Below are positions 14,485 to 24,843 of a DNA stretch of 25,939 nucleotides, one piece after another. The DNA is from Ulva prolifera (lineage: Eukaryota; Chlorophyta; Ulvophyceae; Ulvales; Ulvaceae), in contig JALAAN010000024.1 in the NCBI GenBank assembly GCA_023078555.1, forward strand, positions 2,501 through 28,439. The letters are read 5' to 3'. Numbering within the stretch: the first letter of the stretch is position 1; each line of letters starts with the position of its first letter. Below the pieces are notes generated by a model. The model was not told where the DNA came from, searched no databases, and worked only from the letters and a program-made list of their open reading frames with translations. Both the position numbers and the translations under genes were made by a program.

Positions 14485-15191
14485 CTTCAAGCTGAAGTTC
14501 AGCATCTCGGTTCTTCAGAATTCCTTGCGCGCTTTCTGTTGCATGCAGTTTCGCAATCGGCTTGGTTCCCACAGGACGCAAGCGACTGCTGTAATTAAGG
14601 TGAACGACGGAGTGCTGCAGCAGGATGAACCCGAGCGTGGCTAAGGGGCGACAATCTCAAATGTGCCGAGAGTGTGTCGAGCGTCTAGCGCCCTGCACCT
14701 GTTGGACATTGCCGTCGCATGCTGAGTACTGGACGTCCCACGTAAGGTTGACGCGTGTCTGGGCCGAGTTGGGCCAGGCCCTGATTCATCGGCCGGCAGA
14801 AGGTAGGTAGAAGGTGAGGATCTCGCGGTCCGCGAGCGTAAACCTCGTTCACAGAGACGATATTATATTTTGTTTGGCACATGGCCGACGACTGCCGCAC
14901 GCGGCCGATCGTGATCCCATGGGTGTCCAAGTTTGCGGGTTCGCCTAAGAGTCTCAATTTTCGCTGGCTCTTGCTACGCTGCAAGCGCACCTGTATCGCT
15001 GAGATAGCTGACAAAGCTGCATGCCCCTGCAGCCTGGGGGCGGGCGGCGGACGAGCTGTCGACTGCGTGAATTCATGCGGTTCACTCGAACCGGATCCGT
15101 TTCGGATTTACATGCCATATGTTTATCTTTGCCTGTCCGGCATCGCTGGAAGTTGTTGCGCAGGGCTCACGCATGCAGCCCGGAACCGCTC

Positions 15192-15219
15192 ACATAGGTA
15201 ACCCGACATAGGTAACCCG
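15192..15219 (+). repeat. 14-bp tandem duplication
   Basis: ACATAGGTAACCCG is repeated twice head to tail without a spacer. Confidence 0.9.
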
Positions 15220-15585
15220 ACTGCGCGTGACCATCCCTCGGTTGCAAGTGCACCTGGCCATGACGAATCGCCAGACGCCTATCGCATGACACAAACCCAG
15301 CAGCTTGATCCGCCGAAGTTCACATCATCACATTGTAATATGATATGCCTGTTCCAGGTAGCACTGCCACCCCCATGGCCCACCACGGCCCTGCGTCGCG
15401 CTCAGCGAGTCAAACATAGCGTCTTGTGTCTGTCGCCTCGCTGCATAACCTCCGCCGCAGCGGTGTGCGATTCATCGCACATTTCGCAACATCTGTGGCT
15501 GCTTCTCAGCTTGCGTGTTGGTTTCCCTGTGCGCCTCGCGCTTGCGCTTCGGATTCACCGATATTAGCTTTCTCGCTGTGAGATC

Positions 15586-15720
15586 ATGCTCACTGCGTCG
15601 GTAAGGCACGGCGCACTGAAGCGCCTACCTAGAGGCGCACTTCTGTGCTTGAATTTGATTTTTCAGACGGCTGCGGCCGCTCGATGGAGCTACGATGCGT
15701 CGCCTGGCAGACAGTGGCAG
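15586..15720 (+). CDS. Gene B candidate first exon with signal peptide
   Basis: ATG at 15586 opens 45 codons with basic residues, a hydrophobic core (GALLCLNLIF) and an Ala-rich end (TAAAA), as in a signal peptide. It ends at CAG|GTCAGT in phase 0, which fits the phase-0 acceptor at 16121-16122. An internal 66-nt GTAAGG...TTTTCAG segment (15601-15666) could be spliced as an intron instead, which would remove the hydrophobic core. No counterpart was found in gene A. Confidence 0.35.
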
Positions 15721-18700
15721 GTCAGTGATCCCGTCTCTCAGCTGCGCACGTTGCAATTGGCCGCTCAGTCGTGCGCTTACCAGCGCTGCTGAAGCCCAGA
15801 TGGACCGTTACTGTTGTACACTTGAGAATTGTGACCCGTTGCTTGCGTGGCATGCGCTTTGGTGCGACCGCTGGTGCAAATTCGTAGCTAGCCCGTTCCA
15901 GGGCGATGTTCACAGGCGTACTTCAGCGTGGCTGGAACGACATCCCTCGCCTGATTCCACGCACAGACTTTCTCTGTTTGGCAATTGATTGCTGCTCGGT
16001 AACCGTATCCCATTGTTGGTGAACTGCTGGTTTCCGGAACTTGATAGGCGCTTGGAGCAGCTGGTTAGTCATCAACAGCGTACACCGGCTTGCAATTCTG
16101 GTCACAGGGACAATGCCTCCAGGACCCGAGCCTGACGAGCACGATGCGTCAGCTGCTGCAAGAAGAGAATCCCGACGCTCCGGTGTTTGTGTCAAAGCCG
16201 AGGGAGCTGGAGGACGCGATCCTCCAGGGAAGGCTCCACATCGTCGTCACGGCGCACCTGGACATGACCTCCATGCCGCTGCGCTCCACAACCATCTGCC
16301 CAGACGGCTGCGAAAGCCCGCTTCCGGAGACACGCGAGACGATCTCCATCCGGGTGTGCTTCGCGGACACCCTGCGGCGATGTCAGCGGAGCTCGCGACT
16401 CAGCTCCTGACTATTCGCAAGCCGATAGTGGCCGTCACGCCATGACATGCCCGGGACGCTGCATGGGCACGCCAGCAGCTGCTCGGGAGGTTATGCATGG
16501 TCATCGCAAGCTGCATATCGCAAAATCTGCATTGTCCGCAGCTGAAGCTGAAATTGTGGGCCTGGTGGGCCTGGTGTCTGTCTGCCCAGCCCCTCAGGTG
16601 GCCCCTGCAGGGCACCAAGGTTGAAATGGCCAGCATGCACATATCTCTCAGGCTGGTGCCTTTGGTCGGTAAGCATCACACATTCTTTCGCGATGATTGT
16701 ACGATGATTGTACCTTGCAGCCAGCGCCATTGTTATGTGAATCAATTGCATGCAAGAGATCCCAGCAAATCAGATTGTGGTGGTAGCTCTCCTGTGGCAT
16801 GACCCAGCGACCAGATGCTGGCCAGATGCTGGCCAGATGCTGAGCTACAAGACACAGCCAGTCATAGCCACTGGACACGGCAGTCTGATGTTGCAGCGCA
16901 GCCTGGCGCTTCTCGGCCTGCAGTCTGCAGCTAGGGACTCCAAGCACCTGCTGCCACACCAGCTAGCTGATACTATGTAGTATAGGCTGATCCACGTGAG
17001 TGGCACAGGCAGGTAGCACTGCGGGACGCACACGCACACGCACACACGTACACGCACACGCACACACGTACACGCACATCCAAGTGCAGCCATGAGGGGC
17101 AGCAGCGACCTTCAACGTGCTGCAGCAGCCAGCACGCTCGTGTATGGCACTGCTGTTGCCTGCGCCTCCGTGCCGCAGCGCTGAGTGCACAGTCCATGGA
17201 ACGGCGCCTGCCTGCGCTGAGTTGAAAGGCTCCAGCACCAGCGGACCCTGGCAGCGGACCCTGGGGGGGGGGGGGGGGGGGGGGGTACGTGTGTTGTAGC
17301 AACAATGCCGAGAGGCAGGCAGCTCCGCAGGAACTACACGCACCACGACCGCGGGGCATTTTTGTGCGTGTTACAAGGACAACATCACAGAGGCCGATAG
17401 TTCTGCCAGGGCAACGCACAAGCACACCAGCGCCACCGAAGTGTGCGTGCGTGTGTGTGCAGGGGGAGTGTGTGGCGCCCCCAGAGGACCTGGACCTCGC
17501 CGTCCTCGACCGCACCCCCGGCGCCGCCGAGCTGCTGCCGTTCCGGGACCGCCAGTGCCTCATCATGACCCACGAGGACCTCTTCCTGATCCTCTCCTAC
17601 CGGTGCGCTTGAGCCTATGCTGTACATGCATGGCCACCATGCATATGTATCTGTTCAAGCGGGTCCACCTGCTCACACCACACCGCGCATGCATGCTCCG
17701 TGTAACGGAATCATGCGCCAGCGCCAGCGCTGTCATGGAATAAAATGCTACCAACGGTGGCGGAGGGTGCAGGTTCTGGCTGGACAACCTGTACCTGCGG
17801 GCGGTGTACCACAACGCGCCGAACGACCGGGAGTATCAGTTCATCTCTCTGATCGGATTCCCGCCGCTGAAGTGGCCGCTGGAGGGTGAGGGCAAGCGCT
17901 TCGTCACCCGCACCACCTTCCAGGGTGACGGCCTCGGGCCGGCCGTGGGCATATGGGCCGACGAGAGCGTTTATGTCGAGAGTGCGCCCCCCTCCCTCCG
18001 TGTTGCACCCACATCGCCACTGGCAGAGCCGAGGCCGAGCATGTGGCAAACAGGCCTATGCGATCAATTTCATTGGATCCTCACAATGTTTGCTACATGT
18101 CTGTGGCGGGCCAAGACCGCTTGAATCTAATCGATGCAGAGAGTTCTCAGGTATGCTAGCGAAAGGCACGTGGAGAGAAGCACCCTACGTGTAGAATCCC
18201 GAGGCAATGTAGGGCCACAGAATTTTGCCAGATGGCCCACGAGTAGCACCGCTCCATCAATCGTGTTTTCACAGCATCACTTGCCAGGCTCATTTTTAAG
18301 CATGCATGGCATCCACAAATGAGGCCAGCATGCACATGCGCTCTCGGACACCCCATCGCCGTGCCTGACGTGCAGATTGCACATTCGCAAACCTCGGCGG
18401 CGACGGCTCAGACAGCGCAGCGTGCGGCGACTGCACCGGCGCTGTCAACGTGGTAGCCCCTGTGCACATCGTGAATTCCACATTCTTCGACCCCATGCGT
18501 GCCAACTTCACCAACTACATCCGTGCCTGGGGCAACGGCAGTGCCCTCATCACCGGCTGCACGTTTGAGGAGCCTTCAAACATCACCTACCCGCTGTTCT
18601 ACGCGCGGGAAAACGGAACGGTCTACACGGACGATGCGACCGTCCGCGTGCGCACAGACAACGGCCCGACGGTGAGAGCGAGCCCAGTCGCCGATGTGCC

Positions 18701-21700
18701 GGAGTTCCCGCCAGACTCGACCAAGGCCTTCCTACAGCGGAACAACCCTTGGTTTTCGAACGTCCTGGATGTGCGCCCCTCTCTGACGGTGTCCGTGCGG
18801 GAGTGTGTGCGTGCGTGTCCCTCGCGTCCCTGTCACTCTTTTGTAATCTCCCTGCGGGAGTGGGCATCCCAACCCTGCCGCACCAAATCGTGCAATGTGA
18901 CCCCAGCACATCTCATCGACTGCTGCTCGCATGGCTGCACATCCCAGTCTGTGGGTATGTGAATCTACTGTATCTCATGCATGAGCTGCATGCACACCGA
19001 CGAAGCGCGGTGCTCACACGGCGTGCTGCGCTTGCTGCAACGTGCTGACCCCCCGGCTGCAGAGTCAGAATCAGACCGTGACCGCGGCTCCGGCGTACCC
19101 TACACCAGCACAGCCAGTGCCTCGGCTGGAGGGGAGTGCCGTGGTGGCTGGCGGAGCGGCGGATGCGGACTCCGGGGTGCCCGCGGACCTCAACGCCCGC
19201 GCGCCCCCTGCCTCCGATGACAGCGACGACAGCCTCCCCACCTCCGCCATCATCGCCATCGTCATCCCGGCCTTCCTCCTGCTGCTGCTCTGCTGCGCCG
19301 CGGCGGCGTTTCTGCTGCTGCGGCGGCGGAGTCGGCAGCGTGGCGTCGCAGCGAGGGAGGCGGCGAAGGAGGCAGCAAACGTGGACACGGGCGATTCCTC
19401 CGACATCGCGACGCCTGTCGGCCCCGTCTCTGGCTTACCCTGGGACAAGACGAGCATTCGGGTGCGTGCGGCTTCCGTTGATGTGTGTGGTACACTGTTG
19501 GCTGGCCCGCGGCATAGCACTCACGTCCGTTTCCGCTGTCAACAGCAATTGTGCCACACGGCTCTGCATGTTCGTGCTGAGCTGTGCGCACTGGGGAGGC
19601 AGCGCTCATATCTATTCTCACCAGTTTCCTTCTCGGAAAACATGCAGTCGTTGTGCCATTGCAGTCCGCAGGAGCCATCTCTGGCGTGGCGAGCACCCTC
19701 GCGCCACAGCCGTCGCGCGCTACCAGCGCCGGCAGCGGGCCGCGTGGCAGCACGCATGGGCTCCTCCTGCCGGTCGGCTCCTCGGACACGAGCCGCGGCG
19801 GCTCCATCACCGCAGCGCCGGTCCCCCCGGCGGGCGCGCCCATGCGCACGCTGCTCGCCTTCATCCAGTCGCAGCTCGACTCCCTCGGCCCGGACGACGT
19901 GCTGCTGTCGCAGTTCAAGCTCAACCCTTCTTCCTCAGAGCGCCGCACCGGCAGTACGTATACGCCCCTCTGGCCCCACACCGCTGCCTGCGCCTGACGA
20001 CCCTCTACCCCTGCTTGTGTGACCCCGTTGTGATTTATTCCTCCTGTATCCATGGCCGCTGAGTGGGCGAGCCACCGCTGCTTCCTCCTGTACTGAATGT
20101 GGCACTCGGCACCCACGTCTCTGTGGCATCAGCATGCATGCGCAAAATCAATTTGTTTGACCTTGCCCCCCGAGAGCGTGCAGCAGCTCCCCCCAACTTC
20201 CCTTGAGTACTCCATACACCTTGCGCATCTCGGTGCTGGATGGAGGTCAGCCTCTCCGCCCGCGCACACTTGGAGAGCAAGGAGTGCACCCTTCGGCCAC
20301 TGCGGAATCGACGTCCAGGGGCTCGCCTGACACATATGCATCTGCCTTGCAGGCCACTCAGTGGTCGCGTTTGCCACGGGCGCATACGACCGCCTGCCAT
20401 ATGCAATCAAGTTCTTTGCGGCGCGGGCGCCCTTCGACGCGGAGGTCGCGATGAGCCACGAGGCTGGCATCGAGAAGCTCGCGCCGCGAATTCATGCCAT
20501 GTACGACCCGGCCAGCGCCGACGTCGCAATGGCCGGCGCCACTGACCGCTTCGGCCGGCCGCTGCCGCCATGCATTGTGACCGCGCGCGGCGAGAGCCTG
20601 TCAGAGTGGACCCGGCGCGCCACGCCGGACGTCTTTCAGGCGGTGGCGGTGTGACCCCTCCTTCTGTTGTTTCCCCCTTAGCCACAATGTGCATGACCGA
20701 CTGCTGATGGTTGATCTGGACGCGACTGCCGCCGTCCCCTTGATGCTGCTGCTGATGCATGCATGGATACATCAATCATGATGCAGCGATCAGTGCTTTC
20801 GGAGGGATTGTAGATCTCGAGCGCTGCTGTGTGCTGCGATGCTGCAGGTAGAACATGCATTTGCGCCATGCACAGCCCGCGCTACATGCAGTGTTGTGCC
20901 GCTCAGTATGCCGACTGTGCACCTGCCGACAGTGATGGAACGAACGAGTTTCAACAGCTCACCCGGAAATTCTGGACACCTTTCGCAGAACGGTTGTCAT
21001 TGTGGCGCTGCACGGCCGTCCAGCAACTGTCCCCCCTGGAGCGTTCCATCTGCCTTTGTCTGACAATATGCAAATGCATGGGCATGTGGCTACAGGTATT
21101 GGCACATGTTGCCATGCGGCTGCGGGACGTGCACGCTGCCGGCTTCGTGCACCGCGGCGTCAAGCCGACGCACATCCTACTGCTGCCGCGCGAGAACCGC
21201 TGGACGCTCGTGGACTTTGACCGTGCCGCGGCGACCGGCGCGGCAGTCGCGCCGTCCGGGTCGCTGGACTATGCGCCGCCGGAGGTGCTGGCGGCGGTGG
21301 AGAGCGGCGCCGCGACGATCACGGCACAGCCCGCGCTCGACGCGTGGGCGCTTGGGGTTGTCGCGTTTGAGCTGCTCACCGGCAAGAAGGCCCTCGACTC
21401 CGCGAGAGATGGCACCAAAGCTGTATCCCCCCCCCCCTCTCCGTGTCCCTTCCGGCCTTGTCTCTGTGCTGTGTGGCATCCACGGCACAGCCGATCTGAT
21501 ATCTGTATCGGTCCATATGGTGTACTGTGATGCTTCACGGGCTCCCCATCGTGTGCATGCATGTGTAGAACAACGGTGCGATGGTCTGGCAGTGCCCAAC
21601 ACGGAAGTTGCAATCATGGCGGATGCACTGTCTATGTGGTCCTGGCAAGCAGGATTGTCCGTGATTCTGACGCATGGGCTGTCAGCAGCATGCATGCGAG

Positions 21701-21928
21701 TGGCCACAGGGGTGTGGACATGTGCAGGTGGCCGCGCAGCTGCGAGGGGAGGGGGAGCTGCCGTGGGAGGGTGAGCAGCTGTGCCAGGACACGCGGCGCC
21801 AGCTCGGCATCTTCTGCCGCGCCGTGCTGGGCCTGCTGCACCGTGAGCCCGCCCAGCGCGCAGGCATGTCGGACTTTTGTGACACCTGCAATGACGTCGT
21901 CATGAGCCACACGACGATGGCGGGGTGA
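15586..21928 (+). CDS. Gene B: receptor-like pseudokinase with beta-helix-like ectodomain
   Basis: Predicted single-pass membrane protein of about 828 residues from the supported exons, or about 873 with a candidate signal exon. Exons: 15586-15720 (candidate), 16123-16353, 17463-17602, 17773-17981, 18376-18770, 19063-19461, 19665-19953, 20353-20648, 21096-21422 and 21728-21928. All phases join without a frameshift. The ectodomain has seven possible N-glycosylation sites (NCT, NST, NFT, NGS, NIT, NGT, NQT), then a Pro-rich stalk and a transmembrane helix. The kinase-like domain keeps the ATP-anchoring lysine (YAIKFF) but reads HRGVKPTH in the catalytic loop and DFD for DFG. It thus lacks the catalytic Asp, the metal-binding Asn and the DFG glycine, so phosphotransfer is unlikely; scaffold or co-receptor roles are possible. 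It lies in direct tandem with gene A and converges on gene C. Confidence 0.82.
16123..16353 (+). CDS. Gene B exon 2: start of conserved ectodomain
   Basis: Encodes APVFVSKPRELEDAILQGRL and VVTAHLDMTSMPLRS, nearly matching gene A exon 1. The acceptor is CTCCAG and the donor CGG|GTGTGC, the same donor hexamer as in gene A. Confidence 0.85.
16811..16843 (+). repeat. 11-bp unit repeated three times
   Basis: CCAGATGCTGG occurs three times head to tail (the last copy ends A) inside gene B intron 2. Confidence 0.9.
17024..17078 (+). repeat. AC-rich minisatellite with a 20-bp period
   Basis: CACACACGTACACGCACACG occurs twice in tandem, preceded by a partial unit, in gene B intron 2. Confidence 0.8.
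17263..17285 (+). repeat. G23 homopolymer
   Basis: A run of 23 G in gene B intron 2, just after a 13-bp tandem duplication (AGCGGACCCTGGC type). It could form a G-quadruplex in the transcript. Confidence 0.95.
17463..17602 (+). CDS. Gene B exon 3: ectodomain
   Basis: A 140-nt exon encoding GECVAPPEDLDLAVLDRTPG and LLPFRDRQCLIM. The acceptor is GTGTGCAG and the donor CG|GTGCGC. Confidence 0.87.
17773..17981 (+). CDS. Gene B exon 4: ectodomain
   Basis: Encodes FWLDNLYLRAVYHNAPND and VTRTTFQGDGLGP in a single frame over 209 nt. The donor A|GTGCGC joins the next exon to restore ENCTFANLGG, the same junction as in gene A. Confidence 0.88.
18376..18770 (+). CDS. Gene B exon 5: ectodomain with beta-helix-like turns
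   Basis: Encodes CTFANLGGDG, the CGDC pair, VHIVNSTFFDP and LITGCTFEEP, with multiple N-glycosylation sequons. It is 395 nt against 398 in gene A, an in-frame difference. The donor is GAT|GTGCGC. Confidence 0.88.
18806..18852 (+). mobile_element. 47-bp family 2 micro-insertion in gene B intron 5
   Basis: Contains GTGTCCCTCGCGTCCCTGTC and ends ACTCTTTTGTAATCTCCC, resembling the family 2 3' end. It is flanked by perfect TGCGGGAGTG copies at 18796-18805 and 18853-18862. Its 47-bp length equals that of the copy at 14148-14194. Confidence 0.7.
19063..19461 (+). CDS. Gene B exon 6: stalk and transmembrane helix
   Basis: SQNQTVTAAPAYPTPAQPVP opens a Pro/Ala/Asp-rich stalk. The helix AIIAIVIPAFLLLLLCCAAA (helix about 19243-19320) is followed by RRRSRQRG, a typical cytoplasmic stop-transfer. 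The exon is phase 0 at both ends, with donor CGG|GTGCGT. Confidence 0.9.
19665..19953 (+). CDS. Gene B exon 7: juxtamembrane region
   Basis: A Ser/Gly/Pro-rich segment leads to LLAFIQSQLDSLGPDDVLL and SQFKLNPSSSERRTGS. It is 289 nt, phase 0 to 1, exactly the length of the gene C counterpart. The donor is A|GTACGT. An alternative acceptor 6 nt downstream is also in phase. Confidence 0.82.
20353..20648 (+). CDS. Gene B exon 8: N-terminal kinase lobe
   Basis: Encodes HSVVAFATGAYDRLPYAIKF, including the ATP-anchoring lysine, then LPPCIVTARGESLSEW and PDVFQAVA. It ends at GCG|GTGTGA in phase 0, at the intron position absent from gene A. Confidence 0.87.
21096..21422 (+). CDS. Gene B exon 9: catalytic-loop exon with degenerate motifs
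   Basis: Reads VLAHVAMRLRD, HRGVKPTHILLLPRENRW (HRG codons 21050-21058 plus 100, that is 21150-21158), then DFD (21213-21221), YAPPE and AWALGVVAFELLTG. The Gly for Asp and His for Asn changes are clear in the sequence. The donor is GCT|GTATCC. Confidence 0.88.
21728..21928 (+). CDS. Gene B exon 10: C-terminal kinase lobe
   Basis: Encodes VAAQLRGEGELPWEGEQL and LHREPAQRAGMSDFC, and ends with the TGA at 21926-21928. The acceptor is TGTGCAG. Confidence 0.87.
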   Translation: MAAQLRGEGELPWEGEQLCQDTRRQLGIFCRAVLGLLHREPAQRAGMSDFCDTCNDVVMSHTTMAG

Positions 21929-22202
21929 GGAGGCCGCCGGGCGCTGAGCCGCCCGGACCCTGACTGCCGCCGCCGCTGTGTGCGATGTGCACGTGGCAGC
22001 ATGGCGCATCGACAGTGCCGGGCTGCGACGCCTGGCCGCTGGCTGCGCGTGGAGCCGGCCTCCACGATCACATATGCATACGTCGGCGTGATCGCACGTG
22101 AATTCAGCACGGCCGGATTTCAGAGTTTTTGTTACGTGAGCGCCTGCAGTAATGCAAGGCGCTGGATATTGCTGCTTGCCAGGGGCGTCGAGCTGACGAA
22201 AC

Positions 22203-22229
22203 AACGAGGCCCCCCGTAGCGGCCTCGTT
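22203..22229. repeat. 9-bp stem hairpin
   Basis: AACGAGGCC (22203-22211) and GGCCTCGTT (22221-22229) are perfect reverse complements around a 9-base loop. The function is unknown. Confidence 0.7.
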
Positions 22230-22421
22230 CGCCTGGGTATTTGTCTCAGCCTCAAAGAGTGTTTCACACACTACTGCATGTAGGGCGGGCCGCACACAGC
22301 AAAGGACGTGCTGCATGCTTTCTGCGGTGCCCAGCATGGTGAACTGGTCATGGAGATGACCCAAACGTGTAGCAGGCACGCCATCGCATGCTTCATTGAT
22401 GAGGCAATCTGGCAGACGTGC

Positions 22422-22450
22422 CATTGAGAGGGCATGCATTGAGAGGGCAT
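22422..22450 (+). repeat. 15-bp tandem duplication
   Basis: CATTGAGAGGGCATG is followed directly by CATTGAGAGGGCAT. Confidence 0.85.
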
Positions 22451-22850
22451 ATGTCCCGGAGGCATGCTAAATGAGTTGAGATGCTAAACTTATGGTCCTT
22501 TTCCCTTTACGGTGCCCTGCCGCAGCTGCTGCCAGACGCAGGTATTTTCAGTACTCACCAGGCTGTTCGGGTCGTGGCTACAGGTGCGTTCGCAGTAGTG
22601 TCTGTGCAGCATATGCAGCTGTACAGGGGCCATGGGGCCCTGCCCGTGCAGCAAGCCGACGCTGTGCAGCGAGCATGCAGTGTAGCTTAAATGGCCCATG
22701 TGTGAAATAGTTGTGTCGTGCGCACAGGCATTTATGTAAACGGGAATGTGTGGGGTGAGGGGGGTGGGTGGGTGGCGTCGCTGCTGTGGCCGACCACTTT
22801 TGAGAAGGAAGGTGGCTGCCGAAGCATGGTTGCCTTTGTGAAGGACATGT

Positions 22851-22894
22851 GCAATAGTTGTGTACGCACAATGCAATAGTTGTGTACGCACAAA
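22851..22894 (+). repeat. 22-bp tandem duplication
   Basis: GCAATAGTTGTGTACGCACA plus two bases is repeated head to tail, with one difference in the last base. Confidence 0.9.
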
Positions 22895-23391
22895 TGAACG
22901 TCGCAGGTTCACTCCACGGCATCGCCGCTGTGGCGCAGCTATGTGCTGCTCTTCCACATGCCCTGCCATGTGTTGGAGTTCGTGTTCAAATCTCCTGCAA
23001 AACCTCGTTGATGGGTATTCGGACAACCACTGCAGCCCAGGGGTATTTTCTCGACAATTGCACACTGCCATTGTGCGCCGTCCAGAAATGGACATCTACC
23101 CCTCTTCACGCGGTCTGCCAAACAGCATCAGTGGCACATTGTAATGACTCTGCAACTCTTGGTGAACAACCATGCAGACATCACTGCCAACCACACTAAA
23201 TCATATCCATATTCTTTTCTACCCTGTCAACAGAAAAGCGCTAGAGCATCCACAGTCAGATATTATCTCGCCCGGCCAAACACTCAACAGCCTCAGGCCA
23301 TCATACTGACTGCAATCATCACTGGGATTCAACAATCAGCGTGGCCGTACTTCTACGGCACCGTGACAAGCTTCTCTCCGCTGTGCGCGCA

Positions 23392-23595
23392 TCATGATGT
23401 GCCGACAGTGGTCTTACTGGCGACCACGTCGTCGCATGCGTTGCACAGCTCGCTCACAGGAGCGCGCTGCGCTGGGTCACGGCACAGCAGGCCCAGCACG
23501 GCGCCGCGGAAAACGCCGAGCTGGCGCCGCGTCTCGTCCGTCAGCCGGTCGCCCTCCCACGGCAGCTCCGCGTCGCCCCGCAGCTGCGCCAGAAC
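23392..23595 (-). pseudogene. Gene C terminal exon: C-terminal kinase lobe
   Basis: Encodes VLAQLRGDAELPWEGDRL and LCRDPAQRAPVSELC in an open frame of 67 codons plus stop. The acceptor on the minus strand is GGTGCAG. Confidence 0.82.
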
Positions 23596-24214
23596 CTGCA
23601 CCGCCCGTTCCCGTCAGAGACTTCCTGTCTCTGTCTCCAGTCAAGGCGCTGCAGCTGCACATTTGCGCTCAAGCGGCTGGCAACTATATGCGTTCCACAG
23701 ACAAAAAGACTCAATATTTCTTCACGGGTCGTATCAACCAACTGATATATGCAAAGAGACCTGCGCCGCCGCGCAGTAGGTACAAGAACCACGGCAAGTT
23801 GGCCAACTGGCAGTTCCCACAGGCTCTTTTGATAGGTTGTAGAGCGTTCGTAAATTGCAGAGCTATCCGGCCGCAGCGGGGCTGCCCCAGCGCATGCATG
23901 CGCGACGCTCCCCAAGATGGTAACGCCCATGTGCCGGTTGCCCGCCATGCTTTGCTGCTGGTCCAGAGCATATTTGCATGCATGACAGCACAGGAGTCCA
24001 GTACAGCGGTAGTTGTGCATGTCTGCGCCACACGTCTGTCTGCTGCTGTGCCGGGCGGCTGTCCTGCGGCTGCTCCACGGCACCCGCACGGCGGCGCGCT
24101 GTGCACGGCGCAGCGCGTATAGCATTGTGTGCGCAGCAAGTGCACGATAGTCATCGTGCACGGAACAATGTAATACAATACAATGCAATATATGTGAGGC
24201 TTGCTAGATCGCAC

Positions 24215-24539
24215 CGATGCCTGGCCGTCCTTCGCGGACTCGAGCGCCCGCTTGCCCGTCAGCAGCTCGAAGGAAACCACGCCCAGCGCCCACGCGTCCA
24301 TCGCCGGCTGCGCGGGGATCGTGCCGCCGCCGGCCACGGCGGCCACGACCTCCGGCGCCGCGTAGTCCAGCGTGCAGTCCGGCGCGACCGGGGCGCCGAC
24401 GGCGGCGGCCTTGTCAAAGTCGATCACCGTCCAGCGGTTCTGGCGAGGCATCAGCAGGATGTGCACGGGGCGGATGTCGCAGTGCACAAAGCCCGCGGTG
24501 TGAATGTCGCGCAAGCGTGTCGCGGGTGTGGGAGAGCAC
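24215..24539 (-). pseudogene. Gene C catalytic-loop exon
   Basis: Reads LRDIHTAGFVHCDIRPVHIL, NRWTVIDFDKA, LDYAAPE and AWALGVVSFELLTG. It is 325 nt against 327 in gene B, and the start needs a one-base shift to link with the acceptor. The donor is TCG|GTGCGA. Confidence 0.82.
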
Positions 24540-24843
24540 CTGTAGCCACACTCATACATGCAATCTCAGGTCCACCGAAGGTCAGTGCTAGGATGTTGAG
24601 GTCTGCTCCGAGAGGTTGTCATGCATGCAATGTTTCTTCAAGGTTGGCGCAGACGTCACTGGAGGTATGGTAGGAATGAATCATCGCTAAATTCATTTTC
24701 AACTGCAAGTTGCGTGCAGCTCTGCACGTGTGGACTGCTGCGTGTAGAGCCGCGCCCAGCTTACAAGGTATCCAGGCACAGCAGACGAGATTCCGATCAA
24801 GCCACCTCGGCCAGACGTCGTCCGGCCACTACTAGTGTAGCGG

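Larger units (their letters stand above)
14250..15585. other. Region upstream of gene B, no recognised gene
   Basis: Open frames at 14881-15201 and 15286-15567 have no recognisable motif and no paralogous counterpart. The stretch includes two short direct repeats and probably the promoter of gene B, but no promoter element can be identified with confidence. Confidence 0.5.
21929..23391. other. Intergenic region between converging genes B and C
   Basis: No coding block is recognised on either strand. It holds two short tandem duplications and a hairpin. TGTAA words on the plus strand occur at 22735-22739 and 23140-23144; either could serve as a poly(A) signal for gene B, but both are far from its stop codon. 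Confidence 0.5.

Noticed and set aside
14881..15567. Open frames upstream of gene B as genes
   Set aside because: No recognisable motif, no paralogue and no splice context; length is compatible with chance.
16998..17023. Minus-strand GTGCTACCTGCC resembling the family 1 3' UTR
   Set aside because: About 16 bases match, the GTAA end is missing, and it could be chance next to an AC repeat.
17371..17395. Possible fifth family 1 tail on the minus strand (TTGTCCTTGTAACACGCAC)
   Set aside because: The match is only about 20 bases and no target-site duplication was found. Its ACAC junction would fit the family, but support is too thin.
22203..22229. Rho-independent terminator
   Set aside because: The hairpin is real, but the region is eukaryotic in style and no U-tract follows.
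14437..22894. CRISPR-like repeats
   Set aside because: The direct repeats occur only in pairs without regular spacers.
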